Source: Tetmemena sp. SeJ-2015
Taxonomy: Eukaryota > Ciliophora > Spirotrichea > Sporadotrichida > Oxytrichidae
DNA length: 64,000 nucleotides
NCBI GenBank assembly: GCA_027382625.1
Contig: JAJKFJ010022676.1
Location: 62,001-126,000 of the forward strand
Direction of reading: 5' to 3'
Made by a program: the position numbers and the translations under genes. Numbering within the stretch: position 1 is the first letter of the stretch; each line of letters starts with the position of its first letter. Below are positions 34,641 to 44,428 of this stretch, in pieces. The notes under the pieces are model-generated. The model had not been told where the DNA came from. It searched no databases and was given only the letters and a program-made list of their open reading frames with translations.

Positions 34641-35802
34641 ATGTTATGATCTTGTTTTCATGGTTAACGAGTTTGAAACTAAGTGATTTGTGTAGGTTTC
34701 GAGAACTTGAAACTCAATGACATGCCCAAGACCATTTTGAAGGAATCTGACGTGATCCCCTGGCAGGGAGTGCACCTCCAATTGGATTTTATGGACCTCT
34801 TCGGCGCCGTGAAGCGTTCTCTCTCGATCGATGAAAAGGAGAAGCATTTCATTCATGCTAAGGTAAGTCTATAACTATCAGCATTAATAAATTTTAAATT
34901 TTTCGTATGAATGACTGTATCAGAATCAGATCAGGTTTGGTCAATATGCGAGTTTCCTGCTTAACAAGATTTGAATAACTAAATGACGTAGTTGAATTTA
35001 TTGCTAAACTAATAACTAAAGTGTAATTTTATTTTTATATTAAATGATAATTGGGCTATTGTACTTTCATTGTTAATACTGATGTGCAAGAACTTTGAAA
35101 AGGAAAAGCTATTGGTAGCTCTGAGTGTGAGATCAGCGTTTGACCTCTATTTCTAGGTAAGTTAGTTAACTCTCTCTACTCGCTTCTGCTTAATTAGCGT
35201 GGTAGCTACAGACTTTTTTATCCCTAATATAGACATAGTCAATCTAAAAATAGCACACTTAAAATAATAGAATTCTTAGATAATCTATTTGAGTAACATT
35301 TCAAAATTTAGCCAATATAAATGTTTAGAAGATTAAATTATCACTATATCGTGATACTTAATTTTCTTAAAATATTATAAGTTTGTGCTATAATTAAGCA
35401 AAGCACAAAACCTAACGGTGTTCTTCGAAAACGTGGAACAGAGACTTGTTACCAATTTAAATTACATTGACACCCTCGATTAATTCTCACTCTTCAATTT
35501 AAACACACATTTTATTTTATCTATATGTGAGATTGAATATAGGCGAGAAAGTTCCCTGTAGGCTCTGAGATTATCATGACTGGTATCAACATCCCCGACA
35601 TGGTGCAGATCATTAAAGAACATGGATTGGTCCCTATACCCATTGACTTCGATCTAGACACTATGTCTCCCAAGAACTTTGACGATATTAAAAATGCCGT
35701 CACTGACAAGGTAAAACCTTCCAAGATACAAATCATCTTTCTTATGTGAATTATTAACAAATTTTAATGAAGATTGTTAATGATTTCTCTTAGACCAAGT
35801 GT
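34641..35802 (+). CDS. Scrambled aminotransferase gene, forward blocks A-C
   Basis: N-terminal half of a DegT-family PLP aminotransferase. The blocks are 34690-34871 (VIPWQGVHLQLDFMDLFGAV, KRSLSIDEKEKHFIHAK), 34927-34970 (RFGQYASFLLNKI), 35045-35155 (LLVALSVRSAFDLYFQ) and 35541-35710 (VGSEIIMTGINIPDMVQIIK, PIPIDFDLDTMSPKNFDDIK). GT-AG introns separate them (one begins at 34872 with GTAAGT, one at 35156). The last intron (35711-35793) ends at AG. The following ACCAAGTGT is not continued here but on the minus strand at 34365, so protein order leaves this block and jumps backwards into an inverted segment. The start codon is not settled (MICVG- or an upstream Met). A junction near 34970-35045 is not fully resolved. 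Confidence 0.8.
35711..35793 (+). other. GT-AG intron at a scrambled block end
   Basis: Begins GTAAAACC after DIKNAVTDK and ends TTAG. Its last two bases are part of the 11-bp pointer AGACCAAGTGT, so intron edge and block edge overlap. Confidence 0.75.
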
Positions 35803-36087
35803 TTATTCCTTAATTGAATTTACTGACCACTGTAGTTGAAAATTTCTATGGTTGACTAGGAGTAAATGAATTGTTGAAAATAATCTTGAGGATAATATCT
35901 ATGAGCAAGAGAATGATGCAGTGAGATCCTAAGTGATAATAGCCTAAGCCTTATCACTTTGAGGGGGGAGGGGAGCGGATCTCTCAATCTCTATTAATTA
36001 GTTTCGAGAGTTATAAAAAGCAGAGCCTTGAATTTCTCTGTTCAATCTGATTAAAGCAGCCCCTTGGGACTTGCAGGTGATTAGACC

Positions 36088-37086
36088 TCAAAGTTTAATA
36101 CGGTTGAGGAGTTGGAGGGATCTAGGAGCATTTGGCTTAGGCATGCCATCCTTGTTGAGGTGATCAGCTAACTTGTAATAGCAATCGATGGTTCTCTCGA
36201 TGGTCTCTCTTAGGTCCTTATCGTCCATGCCTGAATGGATTGGCATCAAAATTTCATTAAGCACATATCCTTGTTACTGCTCGCATGTATACGATGTGAT
36301 CCATGAGCCACTTGGAGGCCTCAGAGTCGGGTCTGCCTTCAGGGGGAGCCACGTATCTCAACTGAGTTGCGCCTCTATAAGCGTTGATGCCTCTTGAGAG
36401 CATATAGTCGATGAATAGCATCTTGTTAGGGACAGCAATTGGGAACAGCCTATATAATAGTGGTCAGCCTCTTTTAATAGAGAATAGAATTTACCAGTAT
36501 CCTCTGTCTCTGATCTTGTGGCCCGGCACAAAGATACCTGCCTTAGTGAATGCGTCAGTGGCCAACTAAAGTTAAGATTAAGAAACGTTCAAGCCGATAA
36601 ATTCGGATCGTAAGAAAGATACACTATCCAATATCTAAGACTATGGTGGGGCAAATCTTAATTAACACACCAAAGCTGAAGTGGAAGGAAAGGGATTTCG
36701 AATTTGAGCAAAAGAGCTTCAAACTATGGTGGAGGGGGCAGTTGTGTATTACTTACTTGATACTTTCTCATATTTTCATCAAAAGACTTCTAGTCGAAAT
36801 CCTGAATCCTCTCATGAATGAAGTGAACCAGAGAGGCGCAAGGGTTGAATCTGAATCTAGCGATAAAGCTCAAAAGAATCAATCGTCGTTAATCAATTGC
36901 ATCTTACATTTGATTTGCTCTCACCTGGCTTGAAGCCTCTTGAGAGTGAGACATAGAACTCTTCTCTCTCTTTGCCAGAAAGCTTAGCTGCGTACAAGAA
37001 AGCCTTGTTGCCTCTGCCAGTGTTGATGAAGTAGTAGAGAGCCATGGCCGTCAAGCATCTCTTCCTCAGCATAGATGAAGTGTAGA
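36088..37086 (-). CDS. Scrambled aminotransferase gene, inverted C-terminal block E
   Basis: The C-terminal third of the same enzyme, on the minus strand downstream of the forward blocks. It begins at pointer TCTACACTTCAT (rc of 37075-37086) and reads SSMLRKRCLTAMALYYFINT, GKEREEFYVSLSRGFKP, FRFNPCASLVHFIHERIQDF and KAGIFVPGHKIRDRGYW. It continues FPIAVPNKMLFIDYMLSRGI, IVYMPIHSGMDDKDLRETIE and LLNRIKL, then TGA at 36088. It contains GT-AG introns (5' GTAAGT after MRKYQ; 5' GTAAAT after RGYW) and an IES at 36243. Family assignment is firm; the substrate is unknown. One intron edge (after GFKP) leaves a one-base phase problem. Confidence 0.85.
36243..36282. other. Predicted IES, 40 bp, pointer GCAT
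   Basis: GCAT at 36243-36246 and 36283-36286. Deletion gives DHIVYMPIHSGMDDKDL and removes an in-frame TGA. Confidence 0.8.
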
Positions 37087-37199
37087 TAGAAATATTTTGA
37101 GCGAGATAATTCGAAGAATTATTATCATCAACTTCTTTGAAGAATAAATTATATTAGCAGCAATCCATTATAATTAATCTATTATCACGACCTATCAAA

Positions 37200-38754
37200 A
37201 TGCAGCTGAATTCAGGCCTCAGTCAAATCTAATCCCCGCTCAAGAGTTTCGAAAACAAGGAGGTGCGGATGTAGTTCGATAAACTGCAATAAATGCTTGA
37301 TGATCATGAGTACAAAAAGAATCATAAGGTTAGTGAGAAAGTGAAATCGAAATGGAGTGAGTCTTTATTCTCTATTTGTAGATAATGAGCACGAGAAATT
37401 AGAGCCCGACCGATCGGAGCATGCGCAAGAGGACGAATCAAGATAATGACTAGCGTTAGCACTTACTAACTGGCCGCCCTACCTCTGCCATCACAGCGAT
37501 TGGAAATAACAAACAGAAGGGCCCTCGCATACAGAGGCACATGTCTACCAGTCAACTCCATGGAAATCCTAACTTGAATCATCAATACAGAGTGGTCGCA
37601 AATCCACAGAGAAGCGTCAATCAGAAATTCGTAAACCAGCAATTTCAGTAGCAATAGCAACAGCAGAGATAATAAATGCAGCAAATGTATTTTGGCAGCT
37701 CGCCTGAGAAGCCTAGAAATCTAATTGCTAAGCAGTACTTTGGAGTCAATCAGAATCCTCTATAGTCAGCTTAATATAAAAATTGAGGGACATTCTTTTC
37801 TAGTCTTAAGTGCTGGCAACATTTGCCCACCAAGTTTCGCCTTCTCAAGACATGAAACAGATTTCTCTGATTAATGGCGAGCGCACTCATCAGCAGCGCC
37901 CTCATAGTTCAAGGCCCTAAGTTATTGCAAGTCAAAGACAGATAGTACCTAAGATAGAAGGCTTCAATCTCATAGGTGAGCATAGTCGATAGTCTAAGAA
38001 TCAATAGAGACTCATAAAATAAATCTATAGTATAAGTTTTATAATGTTTTAAGAGACCTCAAAGACCTCTATCCAGTTAATAGAATCGTAGGTATGAATT
38101 ATTATTTTGTCTAGTTACACCAAAACAAAGTCCACCTCTAATCTTCTGAGGCAATCACTTGAGAAGAAGAACTCTCAGCAGCAGTTGTAGGTTTGGCAAG
38201 ACCCTCCCTCAGGTTCTAATAACAACAGCCAGTCTCACCTTAACTAGCCCGCCCACAATTTAAATAACCGCCTCACCTATCAAACTTTCCACGCCACTTA
38301 GAATTCATTAACTGGGGCTTAGGTTAGCAACCTAGTCCTGAGGCAGCGAGATCTTCAAGTTATGGGGAGAAATGATGGTCATCATCAGGGGGTGTCGGGA
38401 CATAGAAGCAGTATGAGGACAGGCAATATGCAAAGCAGCAAGTAAGCGAAAGCTTATTAGACCTGCTTCTGCAGTCTCCTTGTTGAGCCAGGGCTCTTAG
38501 TTTGGTCTCAGGTCCTTAACAAGGTTTTAAGAATGATATTTTCATTATGAATTTTTGCCTTTTTGTTTGGGGATAAGTAATATGCGAAACAGCTACAGTC
38601 GGTAAGTTCCAGACACTTCGAAGCCTAGAATTAACGCAGCTTCTATGATGAAAGTTAAATGCTAGGAGGAGGTGGTGGTCAGGGTTATTAAAGCTTCAGT
38701 GGGTCCTTTGGAAAACTAAAGTTTCAGAAAAAAGGCATACGCAGTCCAAATTGA
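37200..38754 (+). CDS. Gln/Asn-rich low-complexity protein
   Basis: Starts at 37200 (MQLNSGLSQIQSPLKSFENK), has a likely GT-AG intron (about 37326-37380), and ends with TGA near 38752 after KLKFQKKGIRSPN. The protein is rich in Gln, Asn, Ser and Arg, with a run of about ten Gln at 37640-37680 made of mixed CAG, TAG, CAA and TAA codons, and a poly-Gly stretch near 38660. No domain is recognisable. Frame changes near 37790-37830, 38090 and 38550 imply further inserts. Such composition is typical of regulatory or condensate-forming proteins, but function is unknown. Confidence 0.5.
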
Positions 38755-38899
38755 GTAAGTGAAGCTTATCAAATTTCTCTAAATTTTCTAATCTTAAAAT
38801 ATATAGTTAAAGTCGCTTGACCTCAAAGAGTCAGTCCTAAATAAACCATAATTTAAATAATAATTAAGTTTACTCTTCTTCAATTTAAAGTTTAGGTTT

Positions 38900-41063
38900 A
38901 TGGGAGAGATAGACGCAATTTTCAAAGCGAAGATATAGGATTTGAAGATACAGTTCTTTCAAAATCAATTCAATCGCTTTATCGACTACTGCTCCAAATA
39001 TTGCTACAATAGGAAGCTTTACCTCGGAGAGATCAAATAAATATTTTCAAAATTATCGATTAATGAAATATAAGATGAATCTGGGGCCTCTATCAGCCAC
39101 AGTCATTTGCAAAATTGCAGAGACTTCACCTCATGTGTCCAAAATCTTGATAATCCTGCATAAACTCTTATCTTCTATGATTTAAGAGCTGATTAAGTTT
39201 ACCTAAGAACCAAATCGGAGATGATGGAGCTAGGATCTTTGCCAAGCTAATTATGAAGACTCTTTTGCTAGTAGCAATAGATCTCTCTTCGAATGAACTA
39301 AGTCCCTCAGGAGGTGAAGCTATTCTTACAGCTCTTGGTTACAACTTAGTCTATCACAGATCTAAATATATTCATCTTCAGAGGGTCTCAATAGAAACAC
39401 ACTCGGAGCAAAGGGTGTATAGCCGCTTTATTTAATCTATCTACTATACACATTTCTCTATTTAACTTTAGCACGTTCTAGCTTATAACCAATTCCTGAC
39501 TGTGCTTAACGTTGCTGGCAACTTTCATTGGAAATAAGGGCCTGTCCTACATTTGCCAAGGTCTCAGAGACGGCTAAAACTGTACACTCCTTAAATTAAA
39601 TCTGGCTATGAATGACTTAACAGGTGATGGGATTGAGCAACTGTTTCAAGTTTTGCCTATTACTAAGATCAAAGATCTTGAACCTTTAGTAGGAATCCAC
39701 TCAAGAATAAAGGAATCAAGTCTGTTGGAGGATTCCCTTTCGCGAGGAGGGTTGTGTATTGAAACCCTGAGTCTCCAAGATACAGAGTTCAATTATTAGG
39801 GAGGGCCAAGCCTCTATCAAGGAATCAAGCGCAACAACAGAGTCAAATATCTGATCTTAGATGATAATAACCTAGCTGGGAAAACCCTCAATGACCTCTC
39901 ATCTGCTCTGTGGACTAACTCGTCGCTCGTCCGTTTATCAATGGAGAGTTGCAATCTTGGAGATAACGGCTGCATTTATCTTATGGACGGCCTGGAGCGT
40001 AACTCCTTCATAACTGATCTCAATCTGAAGAATAACAACATCGAGCATCAGGGTGCAAGCCGCATAGCTAAGTTTTTAGAGAATGCGATGGCAACCTCCC
40101 TATAGAACTTAAATCTCTCAGGCAACAGATTGGGGGACCTGGGAGGAGCCAGTATTGGTAAGGCCCTCCAGAAGAACAAGTGCCTGGTTACCAACGTGCA
40201 GTTATTCGATACTGAAGTGAAGGACGAGTGCGCTAAAGAGATGGCACAGGCTATGGTTGATAACAAGCAAATTACTCAAGTCAATCTAGGGTGGAACACC
40301 TTCAGTCCAAAGTATCAAACCCAGATCAATAAGCTCAAACATGACAACCTAGTCAGAGCAAGAGAGGACGAGTGCCCCCTCTAGTATTAGGAGATTGAGA
40401 AACTCACTAAAGCAAATGCTGAGATCCATGAAGTCAAGGCTAAGATCCAGAAAGCAGCTGCCAAGAAGCAAATCCTAGAGGGAAAGTTCAAGACTCTAGA
40501 TGAGAAAAACGATGTGCTCACTAGGGACCTGAGTGCTAAGTATGCTGTTGTGTAGGCCTAGTCAAATTAGTTGCGGCATGAGATGCTAGAGATGGATAAG
40601 ATAGAGAACAAGGTGGACCATGAGACGCTTAAGAGAATGACAGAGCACGAGAAGCAGTTTAAGCTGGAGTAGCGCAAGTATTTCAAGCAGTCCAAGGATA
40701 ATGACAAGCTGAAGGAGGACGTTAAAGAGGTGGAGGCAATGCTCAGGAAGGAGAAGTATGAACAGAACTAGGAGAAGCAAGTCTTTATCAGGTAGCTTGA
40801 CGAACTCCAAAAGAAGCTCTATGCAGCTGAAATCAAAGGTTTTCTCATTCTCTTAGCTTATATGTTTGTTTGAAATGTCTTATCAGTCGTTGTTTGGGGA
40901 GCTTGAGAAATAAAGAGCAGCCTTGCTCAAGCCCTAAGAGGAAGTGAAGGTAGTGGAGGAGCAGCCAGTGAATGTGTAAGCAAATCCTGAAAAGAGTCCT
41001 GTTAGAAAACTCAGGGTTAAGAAGGGGAAGAAGTCTGCTAAGAAGCCTAAGAAAGAAAAATGA
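38900..41063 (+). CDS. Leucine-rich-repeat / coiled-coil protein 2
   Basis: Starts at 38900 (MGEIDAIFKAKIQDLKIQFF), ends with TGA at 41061 after a Lys-rich tail (KKGKKSAKKPKKEK). LRRs of the RNase-inhibitor type occupy 39200-40340 (NQIGDDGARIFAKLI, LNLAMNDLTGDGIEQLF, ITDLNLKNNNIEHQGASRIA, NLNLSGNRLGDLGGASIGKA, ITQVNLGWNTFSPKYQTQIN). A long coiled coil follows (40380-40840, EIEKLTKANAEIHEVKAK). Architecture parallels the gene at the left edge. LRR plus coiled coil of this kind is often found in axonemal proteins, which is inference. An IES at 40829 interrupts the coiled coil; smaller inserts near 39190 and 39330-39500 are needed to keep the LRR frame. Confidence 0.75.
40829..40871. other. Predicted IES, 43 bp, pointer GAAAT
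   Basis: GAAAT at 40829-40833 and 40872-40876. Deletion gives KKLYAAEMSYQSLFGELEKQ in frame. Confidence 0.8.
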
Positions 41064-41322
41064 CCTCCAAATTTTAAAGCTATAAGCTATTCACAAAATG
41101 GAATTTTGTTTGTAAAATAAGTTTGTTAGTAAGTCTATGTGGTTAATTTATTTCTTAATTTCAGAGGAAAAGAATCTTTATAGAGCAAAAATAACAACTC
41201 ATTCCTATCTTTTTTTCAATTTAGCAAAATAAATTCATCTTAGATGATAAGGAAAATTCAGTAGTCAGAAAATTTGATGAAATTCAGTTAAGTTCTACTT
41301 GATTGGCTTTTAATCAAAGGTC

Positions 41323-42398
41323 TCATTCGCTTTTGTTTTTGTCTTTGAGGAAGAATTTCTTGACTAGTGGTGGGACAAGACACACAAGGGCGAAGCATAT
41401 GAGCTAGACGTAGATTTCTGGCTTGATGACATCACTCTTGGACTTTATCTCTGAGAGGATCTGCCCTCCTTGGCAGGTGAAGTAGTTCCAGGGCATCAAT
41501 CCAAAGAAGAATAATCTAATAGAGATATATAGATGAGATATTAGAAAGAAGATAGAGAAGAAGACTTGGTACCAGTGGATGGAGTGGATGTGGGCGAAGG
41601 AAATGTTCATGAGCCAGTTGGGCGAACCTGGGAAGATGCGCAGGAAAGTCAGGTAGAAGAAGAGGTTGTCTTTATGCTCTGCCACTTTGGAGGAGATCCC
41701 CTCAAATTTGTCCCTTAGGTTTTTGTGGACTATCTCTCCCAAGAAAAGCTTGGAGACTAGGTAGCAAGTGAACCCACCGATTGTGTTCATCTAGAAGAGT
41801 TGAGATGAGAAGAGGATTGATAGTTGAATGTAAGGGATTGTTAACTCACCATGATGCAGAGAGCGGTGCCTAGTTTGACTCCGAACATAGCTCCTCCCAG
41901 TAAGTTGAAGATGAATGTCCCTGGGATGCACCAAGTCTGCAAGCTAAGAGGTTTAAAAATAGAAGAGGTGCTTACAAGTAGAAGCTAGTGCAGTGGAATA
42001 ACAGCAGATATTCAAAGTGGCTCTCTCTGTATGAGCTGAAGAGTGCTGCTATCCTTTGAGCGCTTTCAATATCAGAAGGGAAGGGCAAATTATAAAATAC
42101 TTGATATGATTACTCATTAGCTATTTAAATAATCATCCACCCTATGCAAAGTCATTCAGTTATTTGATCTCAGGTTATGTATTTTGCTTACTTGTCTAGC
42201 TTTGAAAGTATGAAGCGAATGATCAGGTACTAACTAGTCCATGGACTATCAACTTAACTTAGATACATTACTTATCTAAAATCCATTTACTATGAATAGG
42301 AGTGGAACAAATTTCCAAGAGAACCCCCTTTCATAAGTAGTCTGACTTCCCATCTTTCCCTCCTTGCTCTGATTATCTTTTTGTGCGACTTTAGACAT
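41323..42398 (-). CDS. TMEM41/VTT-domain membrane protein
   Basis: Multi-pass membrane protein of the SNARE-associated/DedA (VTT) family, which in other eukaryotes includes the ER lipid scramblase TMEM41B. It starts at 42398 (MSKVAQKDNQSKEGKMGSQT) and ends with TGA at 41323 after KKFFLKDKNKSE. Diagnostic stretches are LQTWCIPGTFIFNLLGGAMF, MNTIGGFTCYLVSKLFLGE, HKDNLFFYLTFLRIFPGSPN and FFGLMPWNYFTCQGG. A GT-AG intron (GTGAGT) lies before MNTIGG. An IES at 41504 splits QVFF|GLMP; without removal the protein would carry an extra hydrophobic 18 residues. The region 41.96-42.29 kb includes more non-coding DNA not resolved. Confidence 0.85.
41504..41557. other. Predicted IES, 54 bp, pointer AAGAAGA
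   Basis: The 7-bp repeat AAGAAGA is at 41504-41510 and 41558-41564. The insert is in phase (54 bp), so it could be mistaken for coding sequence; the family alignment HWYQVFFGLMPWNYF shows it is extra. Confidence 0.85.
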
Positions 42399-42494
42399 GA
42401 CACGAGTTTATTAAAAGTGCAATTTTAATAAGTTATTCTTCTAATACGCTTTCTGAATTATTATTGATTTCTGTAATTATAAATTATAAACAAA

Positions 42495-43225
42495 ATGATC
42501 AGAGGTCTGGGTGATTACAAGAAAGAAGAAAAGAAGGGCGGCAAGAAAACTGAAGCCTACGCTGGCGGAGACTAGAGCGGCATCGCAGTTGAGAACGATG
42601 ACATAGAATCTATAGTGCAGAAGGCGAGAAACGCAAGAGGAGCAGCGACGACTTGCCCGCACTTCAGATGGAAACAAAGACTGAACTTAGAATCAAGCTA
42701 TACTCAAATGGCTTCCAGGTGGACGACGGTCCCTTCAGACCCTATGAAAGCGAGGAGAACAAGCAGTTCATGAAGGAGCTCAACGAAGGCTACGTCCCCA
42801 AGGAAATCCAGGAAAAGTACAAGGGCAAAGGTGTCAGTGTAGGCCTTGAGGATAGAAGGAGCGAGGCCTACAGACCTCCCACCCCTCCCAAGTACGTTGC
42901 CTACTCAGGCTCTGGCATGAGCATGGGCGGCACTTCTGGTCTCGGCCTCACTGTTAACAAAGATGCAGCTGGCTTGCCTATTGTTGACGATTCTCAGCCT
43001 AAGACTACAATCCAGATCAGATTCCACAACGGAGAGCGAGCTTCAATTACTCTGAACTTGCACCACCGCGTGAGCGACATCCACGACTACGTTATGCAAG
43101 CAGCTCCTGTTGAGGGAGAGTACCAGCTGGTATTCGGCTTCCCTCCCAAGCCAATTACCAATCCTTCCCTGACTATCGAGGCAGCTGGTCTCAAGAACGC
43201 AGCCATCACTCAGAAGATCGTATGA
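42495..43225 (+). CDS. p47/NSFL1C-type UBX cofactor of Cdc48/p97
   Basis: Adaptor that recruits the AAA ATPase Cdc48/p97 in membrane fusion and ubiquitin-dependent processes. Starts at 42495 (MIRGLGDYKKEEKKGGKKTE). It has the SHP-like box YAGGDQSGIAV (the Q is TAG), a SEP domain (LRIKLYSNGFQVDDGPFRPY, FMKELNEGYVPKEIQEKYKG, SVGLEDRRSEAY) and a C-terminal UBX domain (TTIQIRFHNGERASITLNLH, VSDIHDYVMQAAP, YQLVFGFPPKPI, ITQKIV). It stops at TGA 43223-43225. The N-terminal UBA domain of animal p47 is absent. The frame shifts once near 42626-42640 and is repaired by removing 11 bp. Confidence 0.9.
42626..42636. other. Predicted tiny IES, 11 bp, pointer GAG
   Basis: GAG at 42626 and 42637. Removing 11 bp joins ESIVQKAR to SSDDLPALQMETKTELR in the UBX gene. 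A single missing base would also mend the frame, so this is tentative. Confidence 0.45.
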
Positions 43226-43699
43226 GCAATTGAGTGACACGTACTTCTTGTATAATCTATTTCTAACAATTGAGGAAGGATCTGCCTTTACAGCATAGAC
43301 AAGGACTGTGTATTTGAAATTTACAAGGTGTTATCCAATTCTGATTAATTTCTAACAAATTTTAATCATAAGTGAGGGGTACTATAAAAATCAAACACTC
43401 TCTCACCCATATGAAATATTCCCACCTCCTCTTTAATCAATTGTTGGTTAATCTTCTTCCCATAATGATGTATTCTCTCTGTCTGATTATCAAAGTGATT
43501 GTGGATTTATTATAAAGATTGAAGTTAAGATTATAGAATGTCCAAAATCATCAATTAAGATGAGCAGCAGATAACTAGAAAGAGACGCAGGCGAAAGCAG
43601 AACCACACCAGAGAACCCTCCAATCAACTCACAAACTACCAAATCAAAAGTTCTTTTTAAGGTCTCACTTATTTTTTTCCTACAAACTAAAACCCAGTA
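43226..43699. other. Intergenic, no gene seen
   Basis: AT-rich sequence downstream of the UBX gene. No convincing frame. Confidence 0.4.
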
Positions 43700-44260
43700 A
43701 GACTTAATCATTCACGACCACCACTACCGATATATGTTAACTCAAATAATTGTAGAGCCTAGTTGCGATGTCGCCCATGAACAACTTCTCCAAGGAGACT
43801 TTTCAAAATTTCAACTAGAGAGAAACTGGGGCGCATATTCCCACCCCCACCCTAAATACCAACTCCAATACCACCCACCCCAACATCCTCCTTACCCCCA
43901 CCCGAACCCAACCTCAAACCAACACTAACATGTCCAGGTCTCTAAGCCGAATAAGGCCGAGATAACCAGCTGCTCAATAGACAACCAGCTTCAGTTGAGG
44001 AAACCCCACAAGCACCAGAAATAAATTGCTGCAGCCTCGCTCTGTGCAGCAGAGTGAAACTGACTTCCTTTACTCCAGAATGGAGAAACTCAGACAAGAT
44101 GGAGAACACAAGAGACGGCTTACTCTCGGCATTACAGAAACTGAAAATCAACCCAAGGAAAACATTAACAAGATGAGAAGTTATTTTTAGTCTTATTTCA
44201 ACATTTACAAAGGAAGCATTTTTTTTCCCCTTCGATTTACATATTAAAGATGGATTCGCT
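43700..44260 (+). CDS. Possible small Pro/Thr-rich coding region
   Basis: A plus-strand frame reads MSPMNNFSKETFQNFNQRET (from about 43770), then Thr/Pro/Asn-rich sequence over a C-rich tract at 43830-43930. It continues in the same frame as KLLQPRSVQQSETDFLYSRM and RLTLGITETENQPKENINKM. One TGA interrupts the frame near 43998, so an insert or a second gene is needed. It could instead be a further N-terminal part of the downstream channel. Function unknown. Confidence 0.3.
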
Positions 44261-44428
44261 AATGAAAAATACTTAGTTTTATGCAAATAAAAAAATATAT
44301 GAGAACTATCTGAGTAACCTTTACTCTCAATGTTATAAGTATTTCAAATTAATAGGTAAACTTAATCATCCATATTTTAAGTAGAAATTTTGAGCATCTG
44401 TTTTTTATAAATATAGTTTCTTTTAAAC

